A stretch of 64,000 nt of DNA from the NCBI GenBank assembly GCA_035710515.1, contig DASTDE010000001.1:806001-870000 (forward strand), written 5' to 3'. The notes under the pieces were generated by a model that worked only from the letters and a program-made list of their open reading frames with translations, was not told the origin of the DNA and searched no databases. Shown piece by piece: positions 43,226 through 53,016 of the stretch. The translations under genes were made by a program, and so were the position numbers. Positions within the stretch are counted from its first letter, which is position 1, and each line of letters starts with the position of its first letter. The DNA comes from Candidatus Rubrimentiphilum sp. (GTDB lineage: Bacteria > Vulcanimicrobiota > Vulcanimicrobiia > Vulcanimicrobiales > Vulcanimicrobiaceae).

Positions 43226-43983
43226 TGGCTCGAGTATTGCAGCCCTTCGTCTCCGCTCAGGATGACAAAACGGAACTCGATCTCGCCAAGCTCCCGCGTC
43301 ACGTCGCGATCATTATGGACGGCAACCGCCGGTGGGCGAAAAGCCGGGGTGTGCCCGCGATAGAAGGTCACCGTCGCGGGATGCTTGCGCTGCGAGAAGT
43401 AACGCGCGCGTGCAGCGATCTCGGCATTCCGATTTTAACCGTCTACGGTTTCTCCACCGAAAACTGGCGCCGCGACGCGACGGAGATCTCGCTGTTGCTC
43501 GACCTGTGCGTGTATTTCGCGCAGAACGAACTCATCGAACTGAGCCGCAATAACGTACGCGTAAACGTTATCGGCGCGTATCGCGCCCTGCCGCAGAGTT
43601 CGCGAGAGGCTCTCGATCGCTTGATGGAGCGAACCGCCGGCAATACCGGTCTGGTGCTCAATCTGGCCGTCAACTACAGCGCTCGCGCCGAGTTGCAGCG
43701 CGCGGTCAAAGCGATTGCGGCGGATGTGGCGTCTGGCGTTTTGCAGCCCGACGCGATCGATGACGCGACCATTTCGTCGTATCTCTACACCGCCGATCAG
43801 CCCGATCCGGACATGCTCATCCGTCCGGGCGGCGAGCACCGGCTCTCAAACTTTCTTCTTTATCAACTCGCTTACACCGAGCTCGTGATGAGCGACGTGT
43901 TCTGGCCGGACTTTGGAAGGGACGAATTCATGCGTACGCTGCTGGAGTTTCAGAAGCGGCAGCGGCGCTTCGGGGGCGCGTGA
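43225..43983 (+). CDS. uppS: isoprenyl (undecaprenyl) diphosphate synthase
   Basis: UppS makes undecaprenyl diphosphate, the carrier for cell-wall sugars. The 252-residue protein has the catalytic HVAIIMDGNRRWAKSRG (Asp near 33), LTVYGFSTENWRR, RPGGEHRLSNFLLYQLAYTEL and the terminal RFGGA. Residues about 7-14 (PFVSAQDD) come from a reverse-orientation repeat copy at 43243-43266, and no other start lies between the ATG at 43225 and the conserved core. The stop overlaps the cdsA GTG. Confidence 0.95.
   Translation: MARVLQPFVSAQDDKTELDLAKLPRHVAIIMDGNRRWAKSRGVPAIEGHRRGMLALREVTRACSDLGIPILTVYGFSTENWRRDATEISLLLDLCVYFAQNELIELSRNNVRVNVIGAYRALPQSSREALDRLMERTAGNTGLVLNLAVNYSARAELQRAVKAIAADVASGVLQPDAIDDATISSYLYTADQPDPDMLIRPGGEHRLSNFLLYQLAYTELVMSDVFWPDFGRDEFMRTLLEFQKRQRRFGGA
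43243..43266 (-). repeat. dispersed repeat arm at the uppS N terminus
   Basis: The reverse complement reads GTCATCCTGAGC then GGAGACGAAGGG. It is the outer core of the same repeat family, in frame in uppS and pointing toward the copy at 43116. Confidence 0.7.
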
Positions 43984-44781
43984 ACACGGCGACCCGGCGC
44001 GTCCTCGTCGGGATCGCGCTTGCCGTCGTCGGGCTGGGTTCGGTGTTCGTGCCGATCGCATTTTACGTTGTGATCTTGGCGGTCGGCGCGGTGAGTCTCT
44101 ACGAGTTAGCGCGGCTGTGCGAAATCAAAGGAACGCCCCTGGAATATCAAGTCGCCATCCCGGGCGTACTGATCTACATTCTGCTGAGCATATTCGGCTT
44201 GCTGTCGCGCTGGGAGGGCGTGCTGCTGGCGTCGGTCGTGCTGGTGGCGTTTTGGCTGGGGATGTACGGCGAGCAGAAAGGTTACTTCGCGCGCACCGCT
44301 TACACGTTGCTGGCGGTCTTGTACATCGGCAAACTGCTGACGTACTTCATTTTTATCCGGCAAGTACCGGGTCGAGGGTTGGATTGGACGCTGTTCGTGA
44401 TCGTGCTGATCGCACTGACGGACATCTTGGCGATGGTCATCGGCTCGCTGATTGGACGCACGAGTCTGACGAAGATCTCACCCAAGAAAACCGTGGAGGG
44501 TTCGGCCGGAGCTCTGGTGTTGGTAACGGCGATTGGGGCCTTTCTCGGAACGACGCCGTACTTGGGCATGCAGTGGTGGCAAGGCGCGGCGCTGGGCGCG
44601 GTCACGTGTTTGGCGGCGCAGGCCGGCGACTTGGTAGAGTCGGCGCTGAAACGCGACGCCGGCGTGAAGGATAGCGGCACGGTGATACAAGGCCATGGCG
44701 GTGTGCTCGATCGTTTCGACTCGTATCTTTTCGGCGGCATGGCGTTCTACGGCATGCTGCACGTGATCGGATTGCTTCCCT

Positions 44782-44789
<8 letters not shown>
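43980..44789 (+). CDS. cdsA: phosphatidate cytidylyltransferase
   Basis: CdsA makes CDP-diacylglycerol for phospholipid synthesis. The 269-residue membrane protein has about eight transmembrane segments and the C-terminal CDS signature (GDLVESALKRDAGVKDSG then HGGVLDRFDS). GTG start overlapping uppS. Its stop overlaps the dxr start by 8 bases. Confidence 0.95.
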
Positions 44790-46011
<1,222 letters not shown>

Positions 46012-46015
46012 CGAT

Positions 46016-47158
46016 ATGTATATAATGATGATTCTCGCCGCAATCACGCTCACGAGCGTCGCGAAGGTCGCGCTCTTCATACTCGTGCTCTCGGTGCTCG
46101 TCGTGCTGCACGAATACGGACACTTTATTCTGGCCCGCCTCAGCAAGGTGCGCGTGCTCGAATTCTCGGTCGGCTTCGGTCCGAAGCTCCTCGGCTGGAC
46201 CAGTCCGCGCAGCGGCACCGCGTACTCGTTGCGCGCGCTGCCCTTGGGCGGCTACTGCGCGATGTACGGCGAGGACAACAAAACCTCGGAAGCCGAGCAG
46301 CAGCGTGAGTTCCGTGAAGAAGCGCCGGCGTATGAAGAAGACAATTTCCAATCCAAGAATCCGTGGACGCGCCTGGCCATTATCGCCGCCGGACCGATCG
46401 CGAACTTTATTCTTTGTCTGGCCATTCTGTTCGTCAGCGCCGTCGCATTCGGCGTGCAAGGCGACCAGTATCAGCCGCGCATCGGCCCGTTAAGCCCGAA
46501 CATGCCCGCACAGCGCGCCGGCATGCACGCCGGCGATAAGATCCTGCAGATCAACGGGCAGGTGATAAGCAACGGAAACCAGCTCGTGAAGATCATTCAC
46601 TCATCGCTGAACAAACCGTTGCGCGTCACGTACGACCACAATGGCGACGTGCGCACGGTGTCGGTCACGCCCGCGCCTTGCCCGGCTCCAAAAGCGGCTG
46701 AAGGATGTTTGGGCTTCCAGCCGGTGGCGGTGTTCGAACGCGTCGGATTGGGTGAGGCCGCGCGCGCTTCGCTTGCGAATTTCGTCTTCATCGGACGGCA
46801 AGTCTTCGGGAGCCTCGCGCTCCTGGTGAGCCATCCGGTGCAGTACGGAGGCCAGGTGTCGGGGGTCGTGGGCATGGGGCAGGCGGCCATGTCCATTCAG
46901 GACTTCGGCTGGGGTCCGTACCTGTTTTTTGCGGCACTGATCTCGTTTGCGCTGGGCCTTTTCAACTTCTTGCCCCTGCCGGCGCTCGACGGCGGCCGCG
47001 TCGCCTTCATCATCGCCGAGCTGGTGCGCGGAAAACCCGTCGATCCGGAGAAAGAGGCCTTAGTGCACATCACGGGGTTCGCCGTGCTGATCGCGCTGAT
47101 GCTCGTCATCAACTTCTATAACGTCGTGCAGATCTATCAAGGAAAGGGACCGTTCTGA
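46016..47158 (+). CDS. rseP: RIP metalloprotease RseP (site-2 protease)
   Basis: An intramembrane zinc protease that cleaves anti-sigma factors and other membrane proteins. The 380-residue protein has the catalytic HEYGH in the first helix (H32, H36), a PDZ domain (about 155-215, with RAGMHAGDKILQINGQV) and the C-terminal LPALDGGRV motif. TATATAAT overlaps its start region, but it also sits 4 bases after dxr. It may process the ECF anti-sigma factor at 33010 (inference). Confidence 0.95.
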   Translation: MYIMMILAAITLTSVAKVALFILVLSVLVVLHEYGHFILARLSKVRVLEFSVGFGPKLLGWTSPRSGTAYSLRALPLGGYCAMYGEDNKTSEAEQQREFREEAPAYEEDNFQSKNPWTRLAIIAAGPIANFILCLAILFVSAVAFGVQGDQYQPRIGPLSPNMPAQRAGMHAGDKILQINGQVISNGNQLVKIIHSSLNKPLRVTYDHNGDVRTVSVTPAPCPAPKAAEGCLGFQPVAVFERVGLGEAARASLANFVFIGRQVFGSLALLVSHPVQYGGQVSGVVGMGQAAMSIQDFGWGPYLFFAALISFALGLFNFLPLPALDGGRVAFIIAELVRGKPVDPEKEALVHITGFAVLIALMLVINFYNVVQIYQGKGPF

Positions 47159-48279
47159 TTCGCTTAAGGCGTAAAAGCAAACCGGTCTTCTTGCAAAACA
47201 AGACCGGAAAGGACGACGCCAAGTCCGTTTGGATCGGCGGCGACCATCCTATCGTCGTGCAGACCATGACGACGACGGACACCGGCGACGCCGACGCGAC
47301 GCTCGCGCAAATCTATGGGCTGGCCATGGAAGGCGCCGAAGTGGTCCGCGTCACCGTGAAAGATGCGCCCGATGCGGCGGCCATGCCGGCCATCGTTTCG
47401 CGCTCGCCTGTTCCGATCGTTGCCGACATTCATTTCGATCATCGCATGGCGCTGGCGGCAATTGAAGCCGGCGTTGCCAAGCTGCGGCTCAACCCGGGCA
47501 ACATCCGCGACTACAATAAGACGAAGGAAGTCGTCGAAGCGGCCAAAGCGCGCGGCATCCCGATTCGCATCGGCGTCAACATGGGATCGCTGGCGCCCGA
47601 CCTGGAGAAGACGCTCGGGCACACCCCCGAAGCGATGGTCGAGTCCGCGATGCGTCACGTCGAGATTCTGGAAGACTTGGCGCACACCGACATCGTCATT
47701 TCGCTCAAAGCGCACGACGTGATGACCACGGTCGCAGCATACCGTTTGATGGATCGCCGCCTTCGCGAACGCGACACGCCGTACGCGCTGCACTTGGGAA
47801 TCACGGAAGCGGGGCTGCTGCGCGACGGAACGATAAAGTCGTCGGTCGGCCTGGGCATCTTATTGTTTGAAGGCATCGGCGACACGATCCGGATTTCGCT
47901 CGCCGCCGACCCGATCGAAGAGGTTCCGGCCTGCTGGAGTCTGCTGAAATCGTTGGGCTTGCGCGAAAAAGGGTTTGAAATCACCGCCTGTCCGTCATGC
48001 GGCCGCGCCGAGATCAGCGTGCTGGAGTTGGGCGAGAGCGTCGAAGCGATCGCCAAAGAATATACGGCGCCCGTCAAAGTTGCGGTCATGGGGTGTGTGG
48101 TGAACGGTCCGGGTGAATCGAAGATGGCCGACGTCGGCGTGGCCGGCGGCAAAGGCAAAGGCGCCATCTATCGCGCGGGCGAGTTGGTCGGAACGTTCCC
48201 GGAAGATCAGCTGCTCGCAGCGCTTCGCCTCGAGATCGAAAAAGTGATCCGAGAAAAGTACCCGGAGCATGCGGTATAA
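47155..48279 (+). CDS. ispG: 4-hydroxy-3-methylbut-2-en-1-yl diphosphate synthase
   Basis: IspG is a 4Fe-4S enzyme near the end of the MEP pathway. About 374 residues with GGDHPIVVQTMTTTDT, LRLNPGNI and the cluster cysteines in CPSCGR and CVVNGPGE. The first usual start codon is the TTG at 47191, but the family's N-terminal RRKS motif lies upstream of it in the same frame. I therefore extend to a CTG at 47155 that overlaps the rseP stop; an ATT at 47158 is the alternative. Confidence 0.85.
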   Translation: MIRLRRKSKPVFLQNKTGKDDAKSVWIGGDHPIVVQTMTTTDTGDADATLAQIYGLAMEGAEVVRVTVKDAPDAAAMPAIVSRSPVPIVADIHFDHRMALAAIEAGVAKLRLNPGNIRDYNKTKEVVEAAKARGIPIRIGVNMGSLAPDLEKTLGHTPEAMVESAMRHVEILEDLAHTDIVISLKAHDVMTTVAAYRLMDRRLRERDTPYALHLGITEAGLLRDGTIKSSVGLGILLFEGIGDTIRISLAADPIEEVPACWSLLKSLGLREKGFEITACPSCGRAEISVLELGESVEAIAKEYTAPVKVAVMGCVVNGPGESKMADVGVAGGKGKGAIYRAGELVGTFPEDQLLAALRLEIEKVIREKYPEHAV

Positions 48280-48730
48280 GGCGCCCGGCTGGAAGACGCT
48301 GGCGGTAACCGCAGTCCTGGCGATCGCGGCATCGATCTCCTATACCCTGGCGAAACCGGTGGAAGTGCGCATTGACGGTCAGCCGATGGTGAGCGACGTG
48401 CCACCCGTGCGAACGAATGCGGAGACAGTATTCGTGCCGCTGCGTCCCTTGAGCGAAGCGTTAGGCGCCGAGGCGCGCTACGATGATAAATCGGGCGACA
48501 TCTTCCTGACGCACGGCGACCAACTCTTACATCTGAAGATCGGCGACCGTCATGCAACGCTGAACGGGATGCCCATGACATTGCTCCACGCGCCGTTCCG
48601 CGTTCGCGGTCGCGCAATGATCGGGTTGCACACAGTCCAGCGCGCGTTCGGCGTTCGCGTGAAATACGACAAGAGCGCATCCCGCGTCGACGTGGACACG
48701 CTAGGCACGGCAGTCTCAGCCAGCCCCTAA
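48269..48730 (+). CDS. copper-amine-oxidase-N-like stalk-domain protein
   Basis: A 153-residue protein with an N-terminal hydrophobic signal or anchor (about 10-30). The rest is the beta-rich stalk-type domain: FVPLRPLSEALGAEARYDDKS, then a repeat with MIGLHTVQRAFGVRVKYDKS. Such domains sit at the cell surface or in the periplasm of Firmicutes-like and other bacteria, and they are usually non-catalytic. It overlaps the ispG end by 11 bases. Confidence 0.75.
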   Translation: MRYKAPGWKTLAVTAVLAIAASISYTLAKPVEVRIDGQPMVSDVPPVRTNAETVFVPLRPLSEALGAEARYDDKSGDIFLTHGDQLLHLKIGDRHATLNGMPMTLLHAPFRVRGRAMIGLHTVQRAFGVRVKYDKSASRVDVDTLGTAVSASP

Positions 48731-48736
48731 CTCCGT

Positions 48737-48797
48737 GTCATGGTGAGCCTGTCGAACCACCCCCGAGCAGTGCGCCTCTGGCGCACGGTGACGAGGG
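48737..48797 (+). repeat. dispersed repeat, intergenic copy
   Basis: GTCATGGTGAGCCTGTCGAACC, then CCCCGAGCAGTGCGCC, TGGCGCACGGTGACGAGGG. This is the queG-type variant, in the gap between two convergent genes where it disturbs no reading frame. Confidence 0.75.
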
Positions 48798-48802
48798 TGC
48801 CG

Positions 48803-49609
48803 TTAGGTAACCGGCACAAGAAGCGCGTAGACGCCGAATCCGATTACGGCTACAAACGCGAACATGTAACCCAGCTGAGCTACCCGCAGAAACGAGCTTT
48901 CTCGCCACCAGTTGCGAGTTTGGTATAGCCAGGCTGCCAGCGATATTAGGCCGATGGCCAGCACGATTGCGAGCACGCGCGGGCCGAACAAGAAAAGCAA
49001 GTGTGCTTCGACGAGCGACGAGAGGATGAGTAGCCCCGACATGATCGTTTGGACGGCAACCATTACCGGATGCATACCTCGCGGAGCACGCGCGACGTCC
49101 GCGTAGCGCGTTTCAACCGAAACAACCGATAGGCAGAGCAGCGCAATCGTTGAGAAGACGATCACATTTGCGAATGGGAGAAACGGGATCGCCGGGAACG
49201 AAAATATTAGGTCCTTCCTTCCGGCTTGGTAGATCTCCAAGCGATTGGACAGCCTTGCGAAACGCGCATACGTGTCCGCAGGGACGGAGATATCTTGGTT
49301 CGCGTCCCATTCCACCTCGCCAGAATAGCTCTGCTCCTTTTCGGCATTGGCGCGGCCCAACACGATCGAAGATGCCGCGAAATTATTTCGCTCCAAGAAG
49401 ATGGTTGCACGGTCTCGAGGTGCGGCTAGATTTGAAAGAGCGTCGTCCTCCGTCGAGCCTTTGCTTTCCGCCGTGATCGCCCACATGTAGCGAGGAACGC
49501 TATCCGGGAACACGGTGCTTTGAGAGAAGACGATATAAAGCACGCTTATCAGCGTCAGCGCCCCGAACACGCAGATAATGACGGGGACTACGCGCGAAAC
49601 GTGCCGCAC
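48803..49609 (-). CDS. membrane protein of unknown function
   Basis: A 268-residue protein. One transmembrane helix near residues 8-28, a soluble extracytoplasmic region (about 30-150) and three or four helices in the C-terminal half. No family recognised. It starts right after the APC permease stop on the minus strand, so it is likely the third gene of that operon and may modulate transport (inference). Confidence 0.62.
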   Translation of the reverse strand: MRHVSRVVPVIICVFGALTLISVLYIVFSQSTVFPDSVPRYMWAITAESKGSTEDDALSNLAAPRDRATIFLERNNFAASSIVLGRANAEKEQSYSGEVEWDANQDISVPADTYARFARLSNRLEIYQAGRKDLIFSFPAIPFLPFANVIVFSTIALLCLSVVSVETRYADVARAPRGMHPVMVAVQTIMSGLLILSSLVEAHLLFLFGPRVLAIVLAIGLISLAAWLYQTRNWWRESSFLRVAQLGYMFAFVAVIGFGVYALLVPVT

Positions 49610-51136
49610 TTAGGCCTCTTGCAGGCCCTCGGGTTCAAGAACGGGGACGACGTCATCCGGATCGGATTTGCGGAAGCCGTAGGCAAAGAAGAAGATCAGG
49701 CCGACGAGAAGCGCGCCCGCAAACCATAGCCAAGTCGTGCGCGAGAGTCCGAATACAGCCAAGAACAGCGAGCACAGGATCCCAAGTATCGGGAAAAGCG
49801 GAACGAACGGCACGCGGAAGCTGCGCGGCAGATCGGGTTTGCGGTGCCGTAAATACAGCACGCCCGCGCACACAACCGTGAATGCAATCAGCGTTCCGAT
49901 GTTCACCAGGTTCAAGAGCTGGTTGAGCGGCACGATGAGCGCCAGTAGCGAAACGGCGATTCCCGTGAGCATGGTTGTGATTGCCGGCGTTTTGAAACGC
50001 GGGTGCACTTTGGCGACGACCGGCGGCAGCATTTTATCGCGCGCCATTACGTAAAAGATCCGCGATTGTCCGAGCAGGGAGCTCAGCGCGACGCTCGTCG
50101 TTCCGGCCAGCACGCCCATCGTGATCACCCAATTCAGCCACGGCATATGCAGCGGAGCGAGCGCATAGACCAGGGGGTTTTTGATCGGCACCTTGTCCCA
50201 CGGCACCGCGCCGACCAGCACCAGCGCCGTCGCGCAGTAGATAACCGTACCGATGGCCAGCGCGCCGATCACGCCCATCGGCACGTCGCGCTGCGGGTTC
50301 TTGCACTCCTCGGCCGTCGTCGTCGCCGTGTCGAATCCGATGTAGCTGAAGAAGACATATGCGGAGATCGCGATGATGCCGTACGGCTGCGCCGAGGACG
50401 AGTAGTCCATCATTCCGCCAAAGGGCTGCAACGCGCCCCATCCATGCGGACTAAAGTTCGCAAAGTTGGCAATGTGCACTAGCGACAGACCCGCGATAAT
50501 GAAGACGATCAGCGCCGAAATTTTCAGCACGACGAAAATGTTGTTGGTCGTGGCGGTTTCGCGGATTCCGATCGAGAGCAAGACGCTGAGCAGAAGTACG
50601 AACAGCGCGCCGAGCAAGTCCACCTGCGAATGCGCGAGATCCCAGTTTTGCGGAATCCACCACGAGCCGTGAATGATCAGCGCCGACTGCTGGGCCCAAT
50701 AGGGAAGCGGCAGGCCGAACGTCTTTAGGACGTCTTGAAGCGCCGCAGAAAACTGCTGCGCGACCGGAGCGGCGCTGATGCCGTATTCGAAGATCAGCGC
50801 GAAGCCGATAATCCAGGCGAAGAGTTTTCCCATGGTCGCGTACGCATAGGTATAGGCGCTGCCCGCGACGGGCACCATCGCGCCGAGCTCGGCGTAACAG
50901 AGCGCCGCAAAGAACGACGTGAGCCCGGCCAGCAAATACGAAACGATGACAGCCGGACCGGCGCCTTTGACGCCGGTTCCGATCGTGGTGAAAATGCCGC
51001 CCCCGATCATCGTCCCGAGACCGATGGCGACGAGGTCCTTCGCGGTCAGCGCGCGCCGCAAAATCTTACGCTTGCCGAGTTCCCGCAGCTTCTCGACATT
51101 CGTTGTTTGGAATAAACGGGCGCCGAACGAACTCAT
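49610..51136 (-). CDS. APC-family amino acid permease
   Basis: A 508-residue transporter with about twelve or more transmembrane helices. The first helix has GLGTMIGGGIFTTIG, then YAELGAMVPVAGSAYTYAYA and the central SYIGFDTATTTAEECKNPQRD block, typical of cationic amino acid (CAT/YfnA-type) permeases. The frame extends upstream, but the ATG at 51136 overlaps the cobalamin adenosyltransferase stop (ATGA). The substrate is probably an amino acid and cannot be specified. Confidence 0.88.
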   Translation of the reverse strand: MSSFGARLFQTTNVEKLRELGKRKILRRALTAKDLVAIGLGTMIGGGIFTTIGTGVKGAGPAVIVSYLLAGLTSFFAALCYAELGAMVPVAGSAYTYAYATMGKLFAWIIGFALIFEYGISAAPVAQQFSAALQDVLKTFGLPLPYWAQQSALIIHGSWWIPQNWDLAHSQVDLLGALFVLLLSVLLSIGIRETATTNNIFVVLKISALIVFIIAGLSLVHIANFANFSPHGWGALQPFGGMMDYSSSAQPYGIIAISAYVFFSYIGFDTATTTAEECKNPQRDVPMGVIGALAIGTVIYCATALVLVGAVPWDKVPIKNPLVYALAPLHMPWLNWVITMGVLAGTTSVALSSLLGQSRIFYVMARDKMLPPVVAKVHPRFKTPAITTMLTGIAVSLLALIVPLNQLLNLVNIGTLIAFTVVCAGVLYLRHRKPDLPRSFRVPFVPLFPILGILCSLFLAVFGLSRTTWLWFAGALLVGLIFFFAYGFRKSDPDDVVPVLEPEGLQEA

Positions 51137-51741
51137 CCGCGATCCTCCGGGGGCTGTGACGCAGCGTCCCACTGCGTCTCGGGCGCATCCGCATCCAGAC
51201 TGACTGCGCGCGCCCAAACGAACAGCGCATCCGAGAGACGGTTCAAGAAACGGAGGGTCTCGCCCGAGATTTCCGGTTCCTGCTCCATGAGCGAAATCAA
51301 CAGCCGCTCGGCGCGCCGGCAGATCGTTCGCGCGTAATGCAGATGCGCGCCGGCGAAATCGCCGCCCGGCAAGATAAAGGCGTGCAGCGGTTCGAGATCG
51401 GCCTCGGTTTCGTCTATCCCGCGTTCGAGCGCCGCAATCTCGGCCTCGCCGATCAGCGGCATGCCTGCCCACCGATGCGCAACCGGAGTCGCAAGCTCGG
51501 TGCCCAGGTTGAAGAGCATGTTCTGCGTCCACGCGAGCCACGCGTCGATCCGGCGCATGTCGGCGTCGCTTCGCGCGGCGTCCCGCAAGTGCGAGCGGGC
51601 CACGCCGATGGCGGTGGAGAGCTCGTCGACGGTCCCGTAGGTTTCGATGCGCGGACTGTTCTTGGAAACGCGCTCGCCGCCGACGAGTCCGGTTTGCCCC
51701 GCATCGCCGGCCCGGGTGTAGATGCGCGTTCGCTTCGCCAT
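51133..51741 (-). CDS. cob(I)alamin adenosyltransferase, PduO type
   Basis: A 202-residue ATP:corrinoid adenosyltransferase that makes adenosylcobalamin. It has TRIYTRAGDAGQTGLVGG, YGTVDELSTAIG and the ATP-site block YARTICRRAERLLISLMEQ. The gene product would serve cobalamin-dependent enzymes; QueG, also encoded here, uses cobalamin. It is the first gene of a minus-strand trio with an APC permease and diverges from the GH79-like gene. Confidence 0.9.
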   Translation of the reverse strand: MAKRTRIYTRAGDAGQTGLVGGERVSKNSPRIETYGTVDELSTAIGVARSHLRDAARSDADMRRIDAWLAWTQNMLFNLGTELATPVAHRWAGMPLIGEAEIAALERGIDETEADLEPLHAFILPGGDFAGAHLHYARTICRRAERLLISLMEQEPEISGETLRFLNRLSDALFVWARAVSLDADAPETQWDAASQPPEDRG

Positions 51742-51819
51742 GCTGCTCCTTGCAACGTTCGCGGGCTCCAGGCCTTTTGAAAACGGAACGGACGGCCGGC
51801 GGCGAACGTATGCCAGGGT

Positions 51820-53016
51820 ATGAGCAAGAGCATCGAACGCCGCGCGTTTCTAGCGGCCTGCGCCGCCGTGTCTGCAAGCGCCGCCCTGGGCAACGGCATC
51901 GCCTACGGACAACAAACCGGCTTCTCGTCCGTGAAGGTTCAACTCGACGCCGAACCTTCGGGCCGACGAGTGTTGGCGGAGTTCATGGGCCTGAGCTTCG
52001 AAGCTTCGCTGATACCCGGCGGAGCGTTTTTTAACGGCGGCAACCGCGCGCTGATCGATTACGTCCGCGGGCTGGGCAGCCGTGGCGTGTTGCAATTCAG
52101 CGGCGCGAATCTCAACTCGACCACCTACACCGCCGACGATCTGGCGAAGCTGGCGCAGTTTGCGTCGGCGACCGGCTGGCGCGTTTTGCTTGGTTTGAGC
52201 ATGACTGCGCCTGTATTTAGCGTCGCCGATCAGGCCGCCAAAGCCACTCAGGCGTTGGGACAGCAGCTCTTGGCGTTCGAAATCGGGAACGCTCCCGACC
52301 AGCAGTTCAAAGATTACGGTTCGTTTCTGTCCGCGTTTCGCGCGCGCGTCTCGTCGATAAGCGCTAACGCTCCGACGGCAATGTACGCCGGGCCGGGGAC
52401 GGCCTCGCACCCTGATTGGCTCAACCGGTTTGCGCCGGACGAACGCCCGCAAATCGTGCTGCTCACGCAACAATACAAACACACCGGCGGCGAGGAGAGC
52501 CTGCGTGCCGGCGTGCGAAATATTCCTAAGATCACGGCAGTCACCGATTTGCCGTACCGCATCGAGCAGATCGTCTCGGATCGCAACAATGTGGCAAATG
52601 CATTATGGGCGATTGACTTTGCGTTCGAGCTGGCCGGCAGCGGCGCCGACGGCGCGAACTTTCACGATGATGCCGACGGGCTGCAGCAAGGCGCACTCTA
52701 TCAAGCGCTGCAACTGTTCAAGGAATCGGTTGGTACACGTTTGATCAATGTGAGCCTACAGACTGCGCCCAACAACTTCACCGCCTGGGCAGTGCAGCGG
52801 GACGATGGAACACGTTTAATCACACTGATCAATCGGGATGCGATCGTCGGCGCAACCGTGACGCTGAATGCCGGGCGCGCGCCGAACAACCCGCGAGTGC
52901 GCCGGATAACTGGCTTGAGCACCGACACGACGCAGATCAACGTGGTCGGGTGGCAGCCCGCCGACCTAGCGGATCTTGAAGTGCCGCCTGCCTCCGCAGC
53001 GCTCATAACGCTCTGA
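51820..53016 (+). CDS. exported GH79-like protein lacking catalytic glutamates
   Basis: A 398-residue protein with a signal peptide (RRAFLAACA near 8-16) and a TIM barrel like the GH79 heparanase/beta-glucuronidase family. The expected acid/base segment EIGNEPD reads EIGNAPD here (A158), and the nucleophile segment that normally reads TExN reads TAVT (A240). If the alignment is right, both catalytic glutamates are gone, which points to a binding protein or pseudoenzyme. The stop overlaps the proS ATG by one base. Confidence 0.6.
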   Translation: MSKSIERRAFLAACAAVSASAALGNGIAYGQQTGFSSVKVQLDAEPSGRRVLAEFMGLSFEASLIPGGAFFNGGNRALIDYVRGLGSRGVLQFSGANLNSTTYTADDLAKLAQFASATGWRVLLGLSMTAPVFSVADQAAKATQALGQQLLAFEIGNAPDQQFKDYGSFLSAFRARVSSISANAPTAMYAGPGTASHPDWLNRFAPDERPQIVLLTQQYKHTGGEESLRAGVRNIPKITAVTDLPYRIEQIVSDRNNVANALWAIDFAFELAGSGADGANFHDDADGLQQGALYQALQLFKESVGTRLINVSLQTAPNNFTAWAVQRDDGTRLITLINRDAIVGATVTLNAGRAPNNPRVRRITGLSTDTTQINVVGWQPADLADLEVPPASAALITL

